From an uncultured Aquimarina sp. (GTDB taxonomy: Bacteria > Bacteroidota > Bacteroidia > Flavobacteriales > Flavobacteriaceae): a DNA stretch of 64,000 nucleotides. Numbering within the stretch: the stretch's first letter is position 1; each line of letters opens with the position of its first letter. The stretch spans positions 248,001-312,000 of the forward strand of contig CANMWA010000006.1 of NCBI GenBank assembly GCA_947501475.1, read 5' to 3'. The position numbers and the translations under genes are program-made. Below, in pieces: positions 28,538 to 36,845 of the stretch. Under the pieces are notes generated by a model. That model ran no database searches. It saw only the letters and a list, made by a program, of their open reading frames with translations, and was not told where the DNA came from.

Positions 28538-30160
28538 ATGCAAAAATCGATTCTTTTACTGATTACTATTATACTATTTTCATCTTGTCAAGAACGTATT
28601 GAAGCCGATCTGGTTGTTTATAATGCTAATATATATACGGTAGATGATACACAACCAAAGGCCGAGGCAGTAGCGATTAAAGATGGTAAATTTATAGGGG
28701 TGGGTAGTAATGAAGAAATTATAAGAGCTTATGCTACTACAGATACAATAGATGCAAATGGTAAAACAATAATACCAGGATTGATTGATGCGCATTGTCA
28801 TTTTTATGGATTAGGCTTGCAGCAGCAAAAGGTAGATTTGACAGGAACCAAAAGCTATGATGAGGTATTAGACCGTATTGTAGCTTTTCAAAAGGAAAAG
28901 AATGTATCTTTTATTACCGGTCGTGGTTGGGATCAAAATGATTGGGAGGTAAAAGAGTTTCCAACCAAAGAAAAATTAGATAGCTTATTTCCAGATACTC
29001 CAGTGGCTATGCGAAGAGTAGATGGTCATGCTTTATTGGTAAATCAAAAGGCATTAGATATGGCCAAAATAACTTTAGATACCAAAGTAGAAGGCGGAGA
29101 AATTATTAAAAAAGATGGAAAGCTTACAGGGATATTAATTGATAACCCTATGGGGATGATTGCAGCTGTAGTACCAGAGCCAACAACACAAGAACAGATA
29201 CAGGCTCTAAAAGATGCAGAGGCAATTAATTTTAGTTACGGGTTAACTACAGTAGATGATGCTGGGTTAAGCCCGCAGGTGATCACATTGATCGATAGTT
29301 TACATAAAACAAAACAGCTTAACATTAGGATGTATGCTATGGTGAGTAATGTGCCAGAGTATGTTGATCATTATTTAAAACAAGGGGTTCATAAAACTGA
29401 TAAGTTAAATGTTTCTTCGTTCAAAGTATATGCTGATGGTGCATTAGGATCAAGAGGAGCTGCACTAAAACAATCGTATTCTGATCAAGAAAACCATTAT
29501 GGAGCTATGGTGATTGGTACCGAGGATTTTAAAGCTTTGGCTAAGCAATTAGCTGGATCGCCTTTTCAGATGAATACCCATGCTATTGGTGATTCTGCTA
29601 ATGCGGTAGTGATAAAAACCTATTATGATGTGCTTAAAAATAAGTCTGATCGTAGGTGGAGAGTAGAACACGCACAAGTAGTAGCATCTGAAGAGTTTGA
29701 GCTATTAGATGATAATTTGGTGATGAGTGTACAACCTACTCATGCGACTAGTGATATGTATTGGGCCGATGAACGATTAGGAGAAGAGCGTATTAAAGGC
29801 GCATATGCCTATAAAACATTGTTAGAAAAGACAGGTAGAATTGCTTTGGGTACAGATTATCCTGTAGAGCATGTAAGTCCGTTTTATACTTTTTATGCTG
29901 CGGTTGCCCGTAAAGACTTAAAACAATATCCCGAAGGAGGTTTTCAGAAAAAAGATGCACTTACTCGCGAAGAGACTCTAAAAGGAATGACACTATGGGC
30001 AGCGTATAGTAATTTTGAAGAAACAGAAAAAGGTAGTATTACTGCTGGTAAGTTTGCTGATTTTGTGATCCTAGAAGATAATATCATGGAAATTGAAGAG
30101 GATAAAATCCCAAATATTAAAGTAAAATCGACCTATATAAGTGGAGAGAAGGTGTATTAG
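28538..30160 (+). CDS. Amidohydrolase family 3 (YtcJ-like) lipoprotein
   Basis: Metal-dependent hydrolase of the amidohydrolase superfamily, anchored by a lipoprotein signal peptide (lipobox FSSC, Cys 17). The 540-residue protein shows the small beta-sandwich start (ADLVVYNANIYTVD), the first metal motif DAHCHF with His 86 and His 88, KVYADGALGSRGAAL, NTHAIGDSAN, EHAQVV and the late GTDYPVEHVSPF. This order is that of the YtcJ/NfdA-type subgroup. The substrate is unknown. Its periplasmic location is unusual for general amidohydrolases but frequent in flavobacteria. A TACTTTTA promoter-like element lies near 28497. Confidence 0.9.
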   Translation: MQKSILLLITIILFSSCQERIEADLVVYNANIYTVDDTQPKAEAVAIKDGKFIGVGSNEEIIRAYATTDTIDANGKTIIPGLIDAHCHFYGLGLQQQKVDLTGTKSYDEVLDRIVAFQKEKNVSFITGRGWDQNDWEVKEFPTKEKLDSLFPDTPVAMRRVDGHALLVNQKALDMAKITLDTKVEGGEIIKKDGKLTGILIDNPMGMIAAVVPEPTTQEQIQALKDAEAINFSYGLTTVDDAGLSPQVITLIDSLHKTKQLNIRMYAMVSNVPEYVDHYLKQGVHKTDKLNVSSFKVYADGALGSRGAALKQSYSDQENHYGAMVIGTEDFKALAKQLAGSPFQMNTHAIGDSANAVVIKTYYDVLKNKSDRRWRVEHAQVVASEEFELLDDNLVMSVQPTHATSDMYWADERLGEERIKGAYAYKTLLEKTGRIALGTDYPVEHVSPFYTFYAAVARKDLKQYPEGGFQKKDALTREETLKGMTLWAAYSNFEETEKGSITAGKFADFVILEDNIMEIEEDKIPNIKVKSTYISGEKVY

Positions 30161-30283
30161 TTACTTGTTATAACGCAAAAGTTTACATCGCTAATTGGAA
30201 TAAGATTACCAGTGCCAGGTAATAATAGCTTTTAATTCTCATGTTTTTTAGTTTTGGTGTGATAGCTGTATTTAATATATTAA

Positions 30284-31060
30284 TTACCTCCCTCCATTTG
30301 CCTGTAGATCGGCAATACATAAGGGGTCAAGTTGCGGAATTACATCTCCCATGCCCATCATACCACTACCAAATTGGATGGCTGCTTCCATTAAGCAAGT
30401 AGGAACATTACAGTGATTTGGTGCATCTGTATCTTCATGATCAGATTGCAAAGAAGTACCTAGGTTTACTAATCCCATTAAATGTGAAAACTCATGATTA
30501 AGCGTGGCGGTCTCTATGGTATTTATAGAAGGAGAATTTTGCCTAAGACTAAGTCTGCGCAATGTGCCTTCATAAATGACTATAGAAGTATTTAAATATG
30601 CAGATCCTAGAGTTACTTCGGTATTGGTATCTCCTTCTTTTGCTCCATCAGCAAAATATATATACACAGCGATATCGTCTTCAACATTAAAAAGAGTACG
30701 TTGATCGTTTTCTATTGCTACAATTTCATCAATATCGAAAGGCGCATTGTTTGATGATGGTATACTACGCTGATTTATGATTATCCCATCTGGTTTGAAT
30801 AGTCTTTCTTCTAAAAACTGGCGAAATGCATTTACAGCTGTAGTGGTAGGTTCAAACCCTTGCACAGAAACCATTTCTATGGTTAAGCTATTAAATTTTG
30901 TAGTACTCAAAAGGTCGTTGGCAGAGCTTCCTAAGGGTTGCCTGTTGCTAGATGGTAATACACTGTTAATTGTATTGTCATTACTATCATCATCATTAGA
31001 ACAGCCTACAAGAATAAATGAAGAAAGGAGTATAATACTTAAGAATTTCAAAATTTGCAT
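30284..31060 (-). CDS. Zinc metalloprotease lipoprotein with archaemetzincin-like motif
   Basis: 258 residues. Lipobox LVGC (Cys 20), an Asp/Asn-rich linker, then a protease domain. The zinc site is NHEFSHLMGLVN, giving His 189, Glu 190, His 193 and Gly 196. Further on, HCNVPTCLM (residues 216-224) reproduces the HC-x4-C-x-M part of the archaemetzincin signature and would supply the third His and the Met-turn. About 17 residues are inserted between the two parts, and the final CxxC pair of archaemetzincins is reduced to a single Cys 248. The related annotation is usually membrane metalloprotease. The substrate is unknown. It is convergent with the amidohydrolase gene. Confidence 0.8.
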   Translation of the reverse strand: MQILKFLSIILLSSFILVGCSNDDDSNDNTINSVLPSSNRQPLGSSANDLLSTTKFNSLTIEMVSVQGFEPTTTAVNAFRQFLEERLFKPDGIIINQRSIPSSNNAPFDIDEIVAIENDQRTLFNVEDDIAVYIYFADGAKEGDTNTEVTLGSAYLNTSIVIYEGTLRRLSLRQNSPSINTIETATLNHEFSHLMGLVNLGTSLQSDHEDTDAPNHCNVPTCLMEAAIQFGSGMMGMGDVIPQLDPLCIADLQANGGR

Positions 31061-31160
31061 AGCGCTTTTTTGATATAAATGGTTTGTAATAAACGTATGT
31101 ATAAAACAGAATCTTAGTCACAAAGATTGTACCAGTATATTTATTGAAATGATAATCAAA

Positions 31161-31874
31161 TCAATTTACCATTGTAAACCTTGCTAAGTAGTCGTTATTT
31201 TCTCCTTCACATAACAATTCAGATACAAATCCATTAGTATTAGCAGCATTTTGTAACGTATTATAATCGATATACAACCAATCAAACCAATCTGATTCTT
31301 GCTCTTTATATTTTAATTTGTATTGCATTTCACCATAATATCCTGCAGCTGCATCAACCCAAAACCCACCATCATCATCTGTAAAGAGGTATGATATGTC
31401 TGACGAATCCATAAGAATTTGCCCTCCTGGTTTTAAAAGTGTCTTGATATGGGTAAAAAAACGATCGATTTGGTTAAGTTTTCCTATGATTCCGCTTCCG
31501 TTCATAAGGAGTAATAGTGTATCGTATTTTTCATTCTTTAGAGAGAAAATATCTTGAACATATGTGTGCTTGATCCCTCTTTTTTTACATATTTCTATAG
31601 CACCTTTAGAAATATCAATAGCGGTAACATTCAAATTTTTATCATTTTGCAGAAAAAGACTATGACTCCCTGCTCCACAACCTATATCAAGGACATTGCC
31701 ATTACATAATGCCAAGGCCTTTTGTTCTATTAAAGGCATTTCTTGATAAGCTCTAAAAAGATAAGAGATAGGAATATGATCATCATCAAAATCTGGTGCT
31801 TTAACAATGATGTCTTCTGTATAATTGTTAGTATAAAAATCTTTTATAGCTGTCCCAAAAATATCTTTGTTCAT
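31161..31874 (-). CDS. Class I SAM-dependent methyltransferase
   Basis: 237 residues, soluble. Motif I is VLDIGCGAGSHSLFL (residues 61-75), an acidic end of beta-2 follows (VTAIDISKGAIEIC), motif III is in KYDTLLLLMNGSGIIG and motif post-III in LLKPGGQILMDSSDISYLF. The substrate domain is small and unidentifiable; small-molecule methylation is likely. It starts 52 bp from, and divergent to, the YkgJ-family gene. Confidence 0.88.
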   Translation of the reverse strand: MNKDIFGTAIKDFYTNNYTEDIIVKAPDFDDDHIPISYLFRAYQEMPLIEQKALALCNGNVLDIGCGAGSHSLFLQNDKNLNVTAIDISKGAIEICKKRGIKHTYVQDIFSLKNEKYDTLLLLMNGSGIIGKLNQIDRFFTHIKTLLKPGGQILMDSSDISYLFTDDDGGFWVDAAAGYYGEMQYKLKYKEQESDWFDWLYIDYNTLQNAANTNGFVSELLCEGENNDYLARFTMVN

Positions 31875-31914
31875 AATTCTATACCGTATATTGTAAATCG
31901 TAATTCTTAACTTG

Positions 31915-31922
31915 TAATTTTG
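31915..31922 (+). promoter_or_regulatory. Promoter -7 element TAATTTTG, 4 nt from the start codon
   Basis: Exact TAnnTTTG match with only CAGT before the ATG at 31927; predicts a leaderless message like those at 4985 and 12893. Confidence 0.55.
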
Positions 31923-31926
31923 CAGT

Positions 31927-32445
31927 ATGCAAGAGTTTATAAATCAATTACCAAAGCTGGCCAAAGATAAATATAACGAGAACAAAAAGTTCTTTACCAA
32001 ACTAAAAAAAAAACCACCTAAAAAGTTAGACCAAATCATGCAAAAGTTGCATGATGATGAGTTTGCTGTGACTGATTGTTTACAATGTGGTAATTGCTGC
32101 AAAACTACAGGGCCATTATTTACAGATAAAGATATAGAACGGATTGCTAAGCATTTTAAAATGAAACTTAGTCAGTTTGAATCTCAATATTTACGAAGAG
32201 ATGAAGATAATTATATGGTGCTTAAAGAAACTCCTTGCGCCTTTCTTGGGGAAGATAATTATTGCTCGATCTATGAAGTGCGCCCAAAAGCATGTCGAGA
32301 ATATCCACATACGAATCATAAAAAGTTTCAGCAGATTTCTGATTTAACTATGAAAAATATAGAAATCTGTCCTGCAGCATATAATATAGTAGAGAAAATG
32401 AAAGCAGCTATACCTTTAGAACATAAGAGTAATAGACGTGTATAG
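31927..32445 (+). CDS. YkgJ family cysteine-cluster protein
   Basis: 172 residues, cytoplasmic. The cluster motif DCLQCGNCC gives Cys 51, 54, 57 and 58. It continues with Cys 103 and 112 in TPCAFLGEDNYC, Cys 122 in RPKACREYP, and a last Cys near 150 (EICPAA). The family is predicted to bind Fe-S or zinc and its role is unknown. The N-terminal 35 residues are strongly basic (KKPPKK). The gene is monocistronic, with a perfect hairpin terminator. Confidence 0.9.
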   Translation: MQEFINQLPKLAKDKYNENKKFFTKLKKKPPKKLDQIMQKLHDDEFAVTDCLQCGNCCKTTGPLFTDKDIERIAKHFKMKLSQFESQYLRRDEDNYMVLKETPCAFLGEDNYCSIYEVRPKACREYPHTNHKKFQQISDLTMKNIEICPAAYNIVEKMKAAIPLEHKSNRRV

Positions 32446-32492
32446 TATTACATCAATAATTAGAAGGAAGACTAATGTGCCTATATAAAAAC

Positions 32493-32537
32493 AATTATCC
32501 CTATGCTTTTATTGAAGGCATAGGGATAATTTTGATG
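32493..32537. terminator. Terminator between YkgJ-family and LipL32-like genes
   Basis: Fourteen-bp perfect stem: AATTATCCCTATGC with GCATAGGGATAATT, 11-nt loop. It sits between convergent genes and should work both ways. Confidence 0.8.
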
Positions 32538-32562
32538 TGTGTCTTTTTTTTTGAATTATAAA

Positions 32563-33246
32563 CTATAATCCTTTTTTTAAATCTTCGATAGTTTTTGCCA
32601 TTACTACTCCCGGTAGTTTTATTGGAGCAGCTACTTGCGCTAAGAAAGTACCTTTTACTTCTCCAGTTTTAAAAGTAGTAAATCCAATTCTATATAGCCC
32701 AACAGTCAAGGCTTTAAGAGGATCTCCAGTTTGACTTTTATATCTTAATAAAGAGTTATAACTACTTCCACTTGGTTGTTTAGGCATTTCGCTACTGTCA
32801 TCATTACGTTCTAGTGTTGTCCAATTAGCAGCTTTTACAGCTTCATCACTAATTTTATCTTTACTAATAATATCAGAACGTTCTAGAGTAATGTAGGTAT
32901 CAAAGAATTCTTCAGAACTAGCATTTTCTTCATATGCTTTTGACATGGGGGCACCTTTAATTTTTAGTTTCCCAACAGGAGACATCATCCTTACTCCAAG
33001 CTCTGGAGCTACTGCAGGAACCCATAGATAAATGTAATAAAACTTCTTTCCATCTTTTACTTCGTCTTCGTTACCTGGAGCAGCGTATCCAAGATAAGAT
33101 ACTACATCGGTATAGGGGACTTTAATAGTCTTTGGGCCTATCTTTTTTTCTACAGAACTACCAAACTTTTTTAATTTTTGAGCTTGAGAATCTACAGAAA
33201 AAACTAAGGCAAATATGCTTAATAGCACTAAGATCTTTGTTTTCAT
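32563..33246 (-). CDS. LipL32-like outer-surface protein
   Basis: 227 residues with an ordinary signal peptide (cleavage near SQAQ, residue 23) and no lipobox. The mature part resembles Leptospira LipL32 over its length. VPYTDVVSYLGY matches the family start, YYIYLWVPAVAPELGVRM and MSPVGK match the central strands, and FDTYITLERSDII and YNSLLRYK follow. GLYRIGFTTFKTGEVKGTF matches the C-terminal strands. In Leptospira this is the major surface lipoprotein of pathogens, and homologues are known in some marine bacteria. The function is unclear (matrix or calcium binding has been proposed). The lost lipid anchor is notable. Confidence 0.82.
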   Translation of the reverse strand: MKTKILVLLSIFALVFSVDSQAQKLKKFGSSVEKKIGPKTIKVPYTDVVSYLGYAAPGNEDEVKDGKKFYYIYLWVPAVAPELGVRMMSPVGKLKIKGAPMSKAYEENASSEEFFDTYITLERSDIISKDKISDEAVKAANWTTLERNDDSSEMPKQPSGSSYNSLLRYKSQTGDPLKALTVGLYRIGFTTFKTGEVKGTFLAQVAAPIKLPGVVMAKTIEDLKKGL

Positions 33247-33439
33247 AATAATTGATGATTTAGTTTTAGTTATTAATTAGTTAGTGACACACACTTACAT
33301 AGTAATAATAACCTCTAAGTTATTTAGAATTAATTACAAAATGATACTTTCTTAGTAAAATTTGATTGTCAAAAAATGATGAATTATTTAATTTTATTGT
33401 GAATGTAATACCATCATCAGTTACTATTGTAAATCGGTA

Positions 33440-34783
33440 TTACTTATATAATAAGTACTGCTGCCTCATTGTTTTATATTTTGTAAGACCATCAGACCAG
33501 GATTTTTTAATTTGTTGAATACTAAAACCTTCCTGAATTTGTTGCTGTAGTTTTTTTGTACCAGCATGTGCAGTAAATGATTTTGTATTGAAGAATTTTT
33601 CTTTATTGTTAGAGTTTTTGTAAGCATACACTAACCAGTCTAAATGTATACGACTTAAATGTTTGGATTTGCTTAAATCTTTACCATAGCAAACCTCGCC
33701 TCTGTGTTTTGGATACTTGGATCCAAAATTGGGTTTAGGAATATAGGCATAATCATATTTTTCTATAGACAAATCAGGAGAGCCATAAATTTGAAATTGA
33801 GTTTCGGTACCTCTACCAGCATTGATCGTTGTACCTTCAAAAAAACCAAGACTAGGATATAGGTTTATAGCTTTGTCATTAGGCAAATTTGGTGAGGGTC
33901 GTATAGGTAAACTATATGAAGTTTGATGATCATAATTTTTGAGTGGAATAATAGTAATATCACACTTTAGACCATCTCCAAGCCAATTTTCGCCATTAAT
34001 CATTTGAGCATATTCGCCAATAGTCATCCCATGTACCAATGGGATCGGGTGCATCCCTAAAAAACTAGAATGCTCTGGTTCTAGAGTAGGCCCATCTATA
34101 TAATGAGCATTAGGATTTGGACGGTCTAATATCAAAACAGGAATATTGTTCTCTGCACAAGCTTGCATTACATAATGAAGTGTTGATATATAGGTATAAA
34201 ACCGAACTCCTACATCTTGTATGTCAAAAACAATAATTTCTATGCCTGATAATGATTCGGCCGAAGGTTTTTTGTTTTTGCCATGTAATGAAATGATAGG
34301 TAGTCCCGTCTTTATGTCTTTTGAGTCGGCGACTAATTCTCCAGCATCGGCTTTTCCTCTAAAACCATGTTCTGGTGCAAAAACTTTTTGAATTGTTATA
34401 TTTCTAGAGAGTAACGAATCTACCAAATGAGTGTATTGCTGAAATTTTTGTGATGCTATTCCTCCTTCATCTTCAATAAGTGAGGTGATATTTGGGTATC
34501 TAAAAATTACTGAAGTTTGGTTTCCAACAATGCCTACTTTTTTGCCTTCTAGTAGTGATAAATATGCTTCAGTTTGATTAGCGCCAGTAATAATGGGTTG
34601 AGTAATTGTAACAGTGCTTTGGTCGCTATTCTTTTTAGAAATTGTGTCTTGAATACTTGTAGAAGTAGTCTGAGACGAAAGTCTTTCACCACTTCCGCAA
34701 GAAATAAGAACTATACAAAAGAATAAAAATGTATTTTTGAACCTGTCTTCCAAATAGGTAGATGCATTTCTAATAAAAATCAT
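33440..34783 (-). CDS. namZ: DUF1343 exo-beta-N-acetylmuramidase-like lipoprotein (NamZ family)
   Basis: Predicted to release MurNAc from the end of peptidoglycan fragments during wall recycling. The domain spans about residues 70-447. It has the DUF1343 marks APEHGFRGKADAG near 136-148, VFDIQDVGVRFYTYI, LDRPNPN and HGMTIGEYAQM. A Cys in LISCG near residue 29 indicates a lipoprotein. The annotated ATG at 34783 gives an oddly long N-region. A TTG at codon 11 (34753) would give a more usual signal peptide, so the start is uncertain. The divergent permease gene begins only 8 bp away if the ATG is used. Confidence 0.85.
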   Translation of the reverse strand: MIFIRNASTYLEDRFKNTFLFFCIVLISCGSGERLSSQTTSTSIQDTISKKNSDQSTVTITQPIITGANQTEAYLSLLEGKKVGIVGNQTSVIFRYPNITSLIEDEGGIASQKFQQYTHLVDSLLSRNITIQKVFAPEHGFRGKADAGELVADSKDIKTGLPIISLHGKNKKPSAESLSGIEIIVFDIQDVGVRFYTYISTLHYVMQACAENNIPVLILDRPNPNAHYIDGPTLEPEHSSFLGMHPIPLVHGMTIGEYAQMINGENWLGDGLKCDITIIPLKNYDHQTSYSLPIRPSPNLPNDKAINLYPSLGFFEGTTINAGRGTETQFQIYGSPDLSIEKYDYAYIPKPNFGSKYPKHRGEVCYGKDLSKSKHLSRIHLDWLVYAYKNSNNKEKFFNTKSFTAHAGTKKLQQQIQEGFSIQQIKKSWSDGLTKYKTMRQQYLLYK

Positions 34784-34791
34784 ATTTAAGC

Positions 34792-36033
34792 TTGAATTTC
34801 GAATATTTTATCGCCAAACGCCTTATCAAAGGTAAGGAACATAAAAGTAGCATTTCGACTCCAATCATAAAAATTGCAATTTCGGCAATTGCTATTGGTA
34901 TGATTATGATGTTAATCACAATTGCTACTGGTGTAGGTTTACAACGTAAAATACGTGAAAAAGTTGCCGCATTTAACGGACATATTTTAATTACAAGTTT
35001 TGATAATAATAGTAGTGTAGAATCTTTTATTCCGATTACAAAAAATCAAGATTTTTATCCCGAATTGCCTGATGTTGATGGTATTGTGCATATGCAAGGA
35101 GTGGCTACAAAAATGGGGCTTATTAAGACCGAATCTGATTTTGATGGAGTCGTAGTCAAAGGGGTAGGTACAGATTATCAATGGGATTATTTTAAAGAAT
35201 ACCTGGTCGATGGCCGTATTCCTGATTTTGAAGGAAAATTAAATTCTGAAATTTTACTCTCAACACATATTGCAAATCGTTTGGGGCTTACTATAGGTGA
35301 TAAAGCTATTACTTATTTTTTAAAGAAAAATGCGACATCTAATTCAGAACCTTATATACGCGCTTTTGAAATTGTAGGTTTGTATAATTCGGGTTTTCAA
35401 GAGTTTGATGAGAAATATCTTTTTGCAGATATAAGACATGTGATCAAAATGAACAAATGGAAAGCGGATGAGGTTGGAAATTTTGAGGTTTTTATAGATG
35501 ATTTTGATAAAATAGATCAAAAAGGGCAGGAGATTTATGAGAGCATACCATCTACCTTAGATAGCCAAACAATAACCTTAAAATATGCAACCATTTTTGA
35601 ATGGTTAAAACTCTTTGATCTCAATATTGTTGGTATTATTGGTATCATTATTTTGGTGGCTGGGATTAATATGATTACAGCTTTATTGGTTTTGATTCTT
35701 GAGAAAACACCAATGATAGGAATATTAAAAGCCTTGGGGTCTAGTGATTGGAGTATTAGAAAGATGTTTTTGTATAATGCTTCATATTTAATTTTGATAG
35801 GCTTGTTTTGGGGTAACCTTATAGGAATTGGATTATTATTCATTCAGTATCATTATGGAGTAGTAGGGCTTAATCCTGAAACCTATTATGTTACTACGGC
35901 CCCAGTATACATAGATATAGGCTACATTCTATTACTTAATCTAGGAACGATGCTATTATGTTTATTTATGTTGCTACTTCCATCATACATAATTTCTAAA
36001 ATATCACCTACCAAATCGATTCGATTTCAGTAG
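34792..36033 (+). CDS. ABC transporter permease, LolC/LolE (FtsX-like) type
   Basis: Inner-membrane permease of the MacB/Lol type, probably part of a lipoprotein-release or export ABC system. It has 413 residues and starts at TTG (34792); the resulting MNFEYFIAKRLI opening is the usual start of the family, and no ATG is suitably placed. Membrane helices lie at about 25-47, 272-300, 322-350 and 378-400. The periplasmic domain lies between helix one and helix two, and the FtsX signature (EKTPMIGILKALGSSDWSIRKMF) lies near 303-325. The ATPase partner is not adjacent. It is divergent from the NamZ-like gene. Confidence 0.87.
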   Translation: MNFEYFIAKRLIKGKEHKSSISTPIIKIAISAIAIGMIMMLITIATGVGLQRKIREKVAAFNGHILITSFDNNSSVESFIPITKNQDFYPELPDVDGIVHMQGVATKMGLIKTESDFDGVVVKGVGTDYQWDYFKEYLVDGRIPDFEGKLNSEILLSTHIANRLGLTIGDKAITYFLKKNATSNSEPYIRAFEIVGLYNSGFQEFDEKYLFADIRHVIKMNKWKADEVGNFEVFIDDFDKIDQKGQEIYESIPSTLDSQTITLKYATIFEWLKLFDLNIVGIIGIIILVAGINMITALLVLILEKTPMIGILKALGSSDWSIRKMFLYNASYLILIGLFWGNLIGIGLLFIQYHYGVVGLNPETYYVTTAPVYIDIGYILLLNLGTMLLCLFMLLLPSYIISKISPTKSIRFQ

Positions 36034-36047
36034 TATTTATAAATAGA

Positions 36048-36073
36048 AAAGGGAAGAATTTCTTCCTCCCTTA
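36048..36073. terminator. Probable bidirectional terminator between permease and FnIII lipoprotein genes
   Basis: AAGGG...AAGAA pairs imperfectly with TTCTTCCTCCCTT, with A-rich and T-rich flanks, between convergent genes. Confidence 0.5.
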
Positions 36074-36080
36074 CTCTTAT

Positions 36081-36779
36081 TTACAGAGCTGTTTTAAAAC
36101 TCCAGACCTGTCCTATTGTGACTCCTTGATTATCATCTTTGGATACGATTCTCCAATAATACTCAGTATTTACTAATACGGTAACATCAAATGATGATGT
36201 AGTGATATTTTCTGCAAATAATGTTGGTGGATTAGTGTTTCCAAAATATAGATCAAATACTAATGGGTCTTTATCTTTGTCTGTTGCATTCCAATCTAAA
36301 GTAATATTTGTTCCTGATACCGTTGTTCTTACTAATGGTGATACTACTGTTGGTATATATGGAATGTTGTTTATTCCTGCTTCGGGTTCTGTAAAGAATG
36401 TTTGTATTGCAGAATAGCCACTCTCTTTTCCTCCAGGATCTCTTGCTTTTACTCTCCAATAGTAGGGTATTCCTTTTTCTAACGTAAATGTATGAGCCGT
36501 TTGTGAGGTAACCGTAGTAAACAATATTGATGAGAAGTTGATATCTGTTGAAATTTCGATCACATAGGTCAATACATCTCCGTTAATATCTCTTGAAGCA
36601 TTCCAATCAAATTGAAGATTAAAATTGGTACACACCAGGTTATTTGTAGGAAATAGTAAGCTCGGTGTTTCAGGCTCTATATTTGGAACCAGAGGGTTTG
36701 TGGATACTATGAATTCATCATTTGCATTACATGAAAGTAATAGTAATGAACTTAAAAGTATGATATATATATGTTTCAT
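36081..36779 (-). CDS. Fibronectin-III-like lipoprotein, module 1
   Basis: 232 residues: lipobox LLSC (Cys 17) followed by two fibronectin-III-like sandwiches (about 37-130 and 137-232). Both carry the strand motif Y-Y-W-R-V/I (PYYWRVKARD and EYYWRIVSKDD). It is a clear paralogue of the product of 46895-47596, with conserved PTNNLVCTNFNL. Both copies lie directly downstream of a giant T9SS gene, with a hairpin in the gap. I infer an outer-membrane anchor or partner for the exported protein, expressed at a lower level through the leaky hairpin. Confidence 0.75.
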   Translation of the reverse strand: MKHIYIILLSSLLLLSCNANDEFIVSTNPLVPNIEPETPSLLFPTNNLVCTNFNLQFDWNASRDINGDVLTYVIEISTDINFSSILFTTVTSQTAHTFTLEKGIPYYWRVKARDPGGKESGYSAIQTFFTEPEAGINNIPYIPTVVSPLVRTTVSGTNITLDWNATDKDKDPLVFDLYFGNTNPPTLFAENITTSSFDVTVLVNTEYYWRIVSKDDNQGVTIGQVWSFKTAL

Positions 36780-36812
36780 AATGTATTCGATTAGTAATTG
36801 TGTAATAGAAAA

Positions 36813-36835
36813 CCCCTGTCTTCAAAAGACAGGGG
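36813..36835 (-). terminator. Hairpin between the giant MBG gene and its lipoprotein gene
   Basis: CCCCTGTCTT pairs with AAGACAGGGG. On the minus strand it is followed only by TTTTC, so read-through into the lipoprotein gene is plausible. Confidence 0.65.
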
Positions 36836-36845
36836 ATAGTATACT

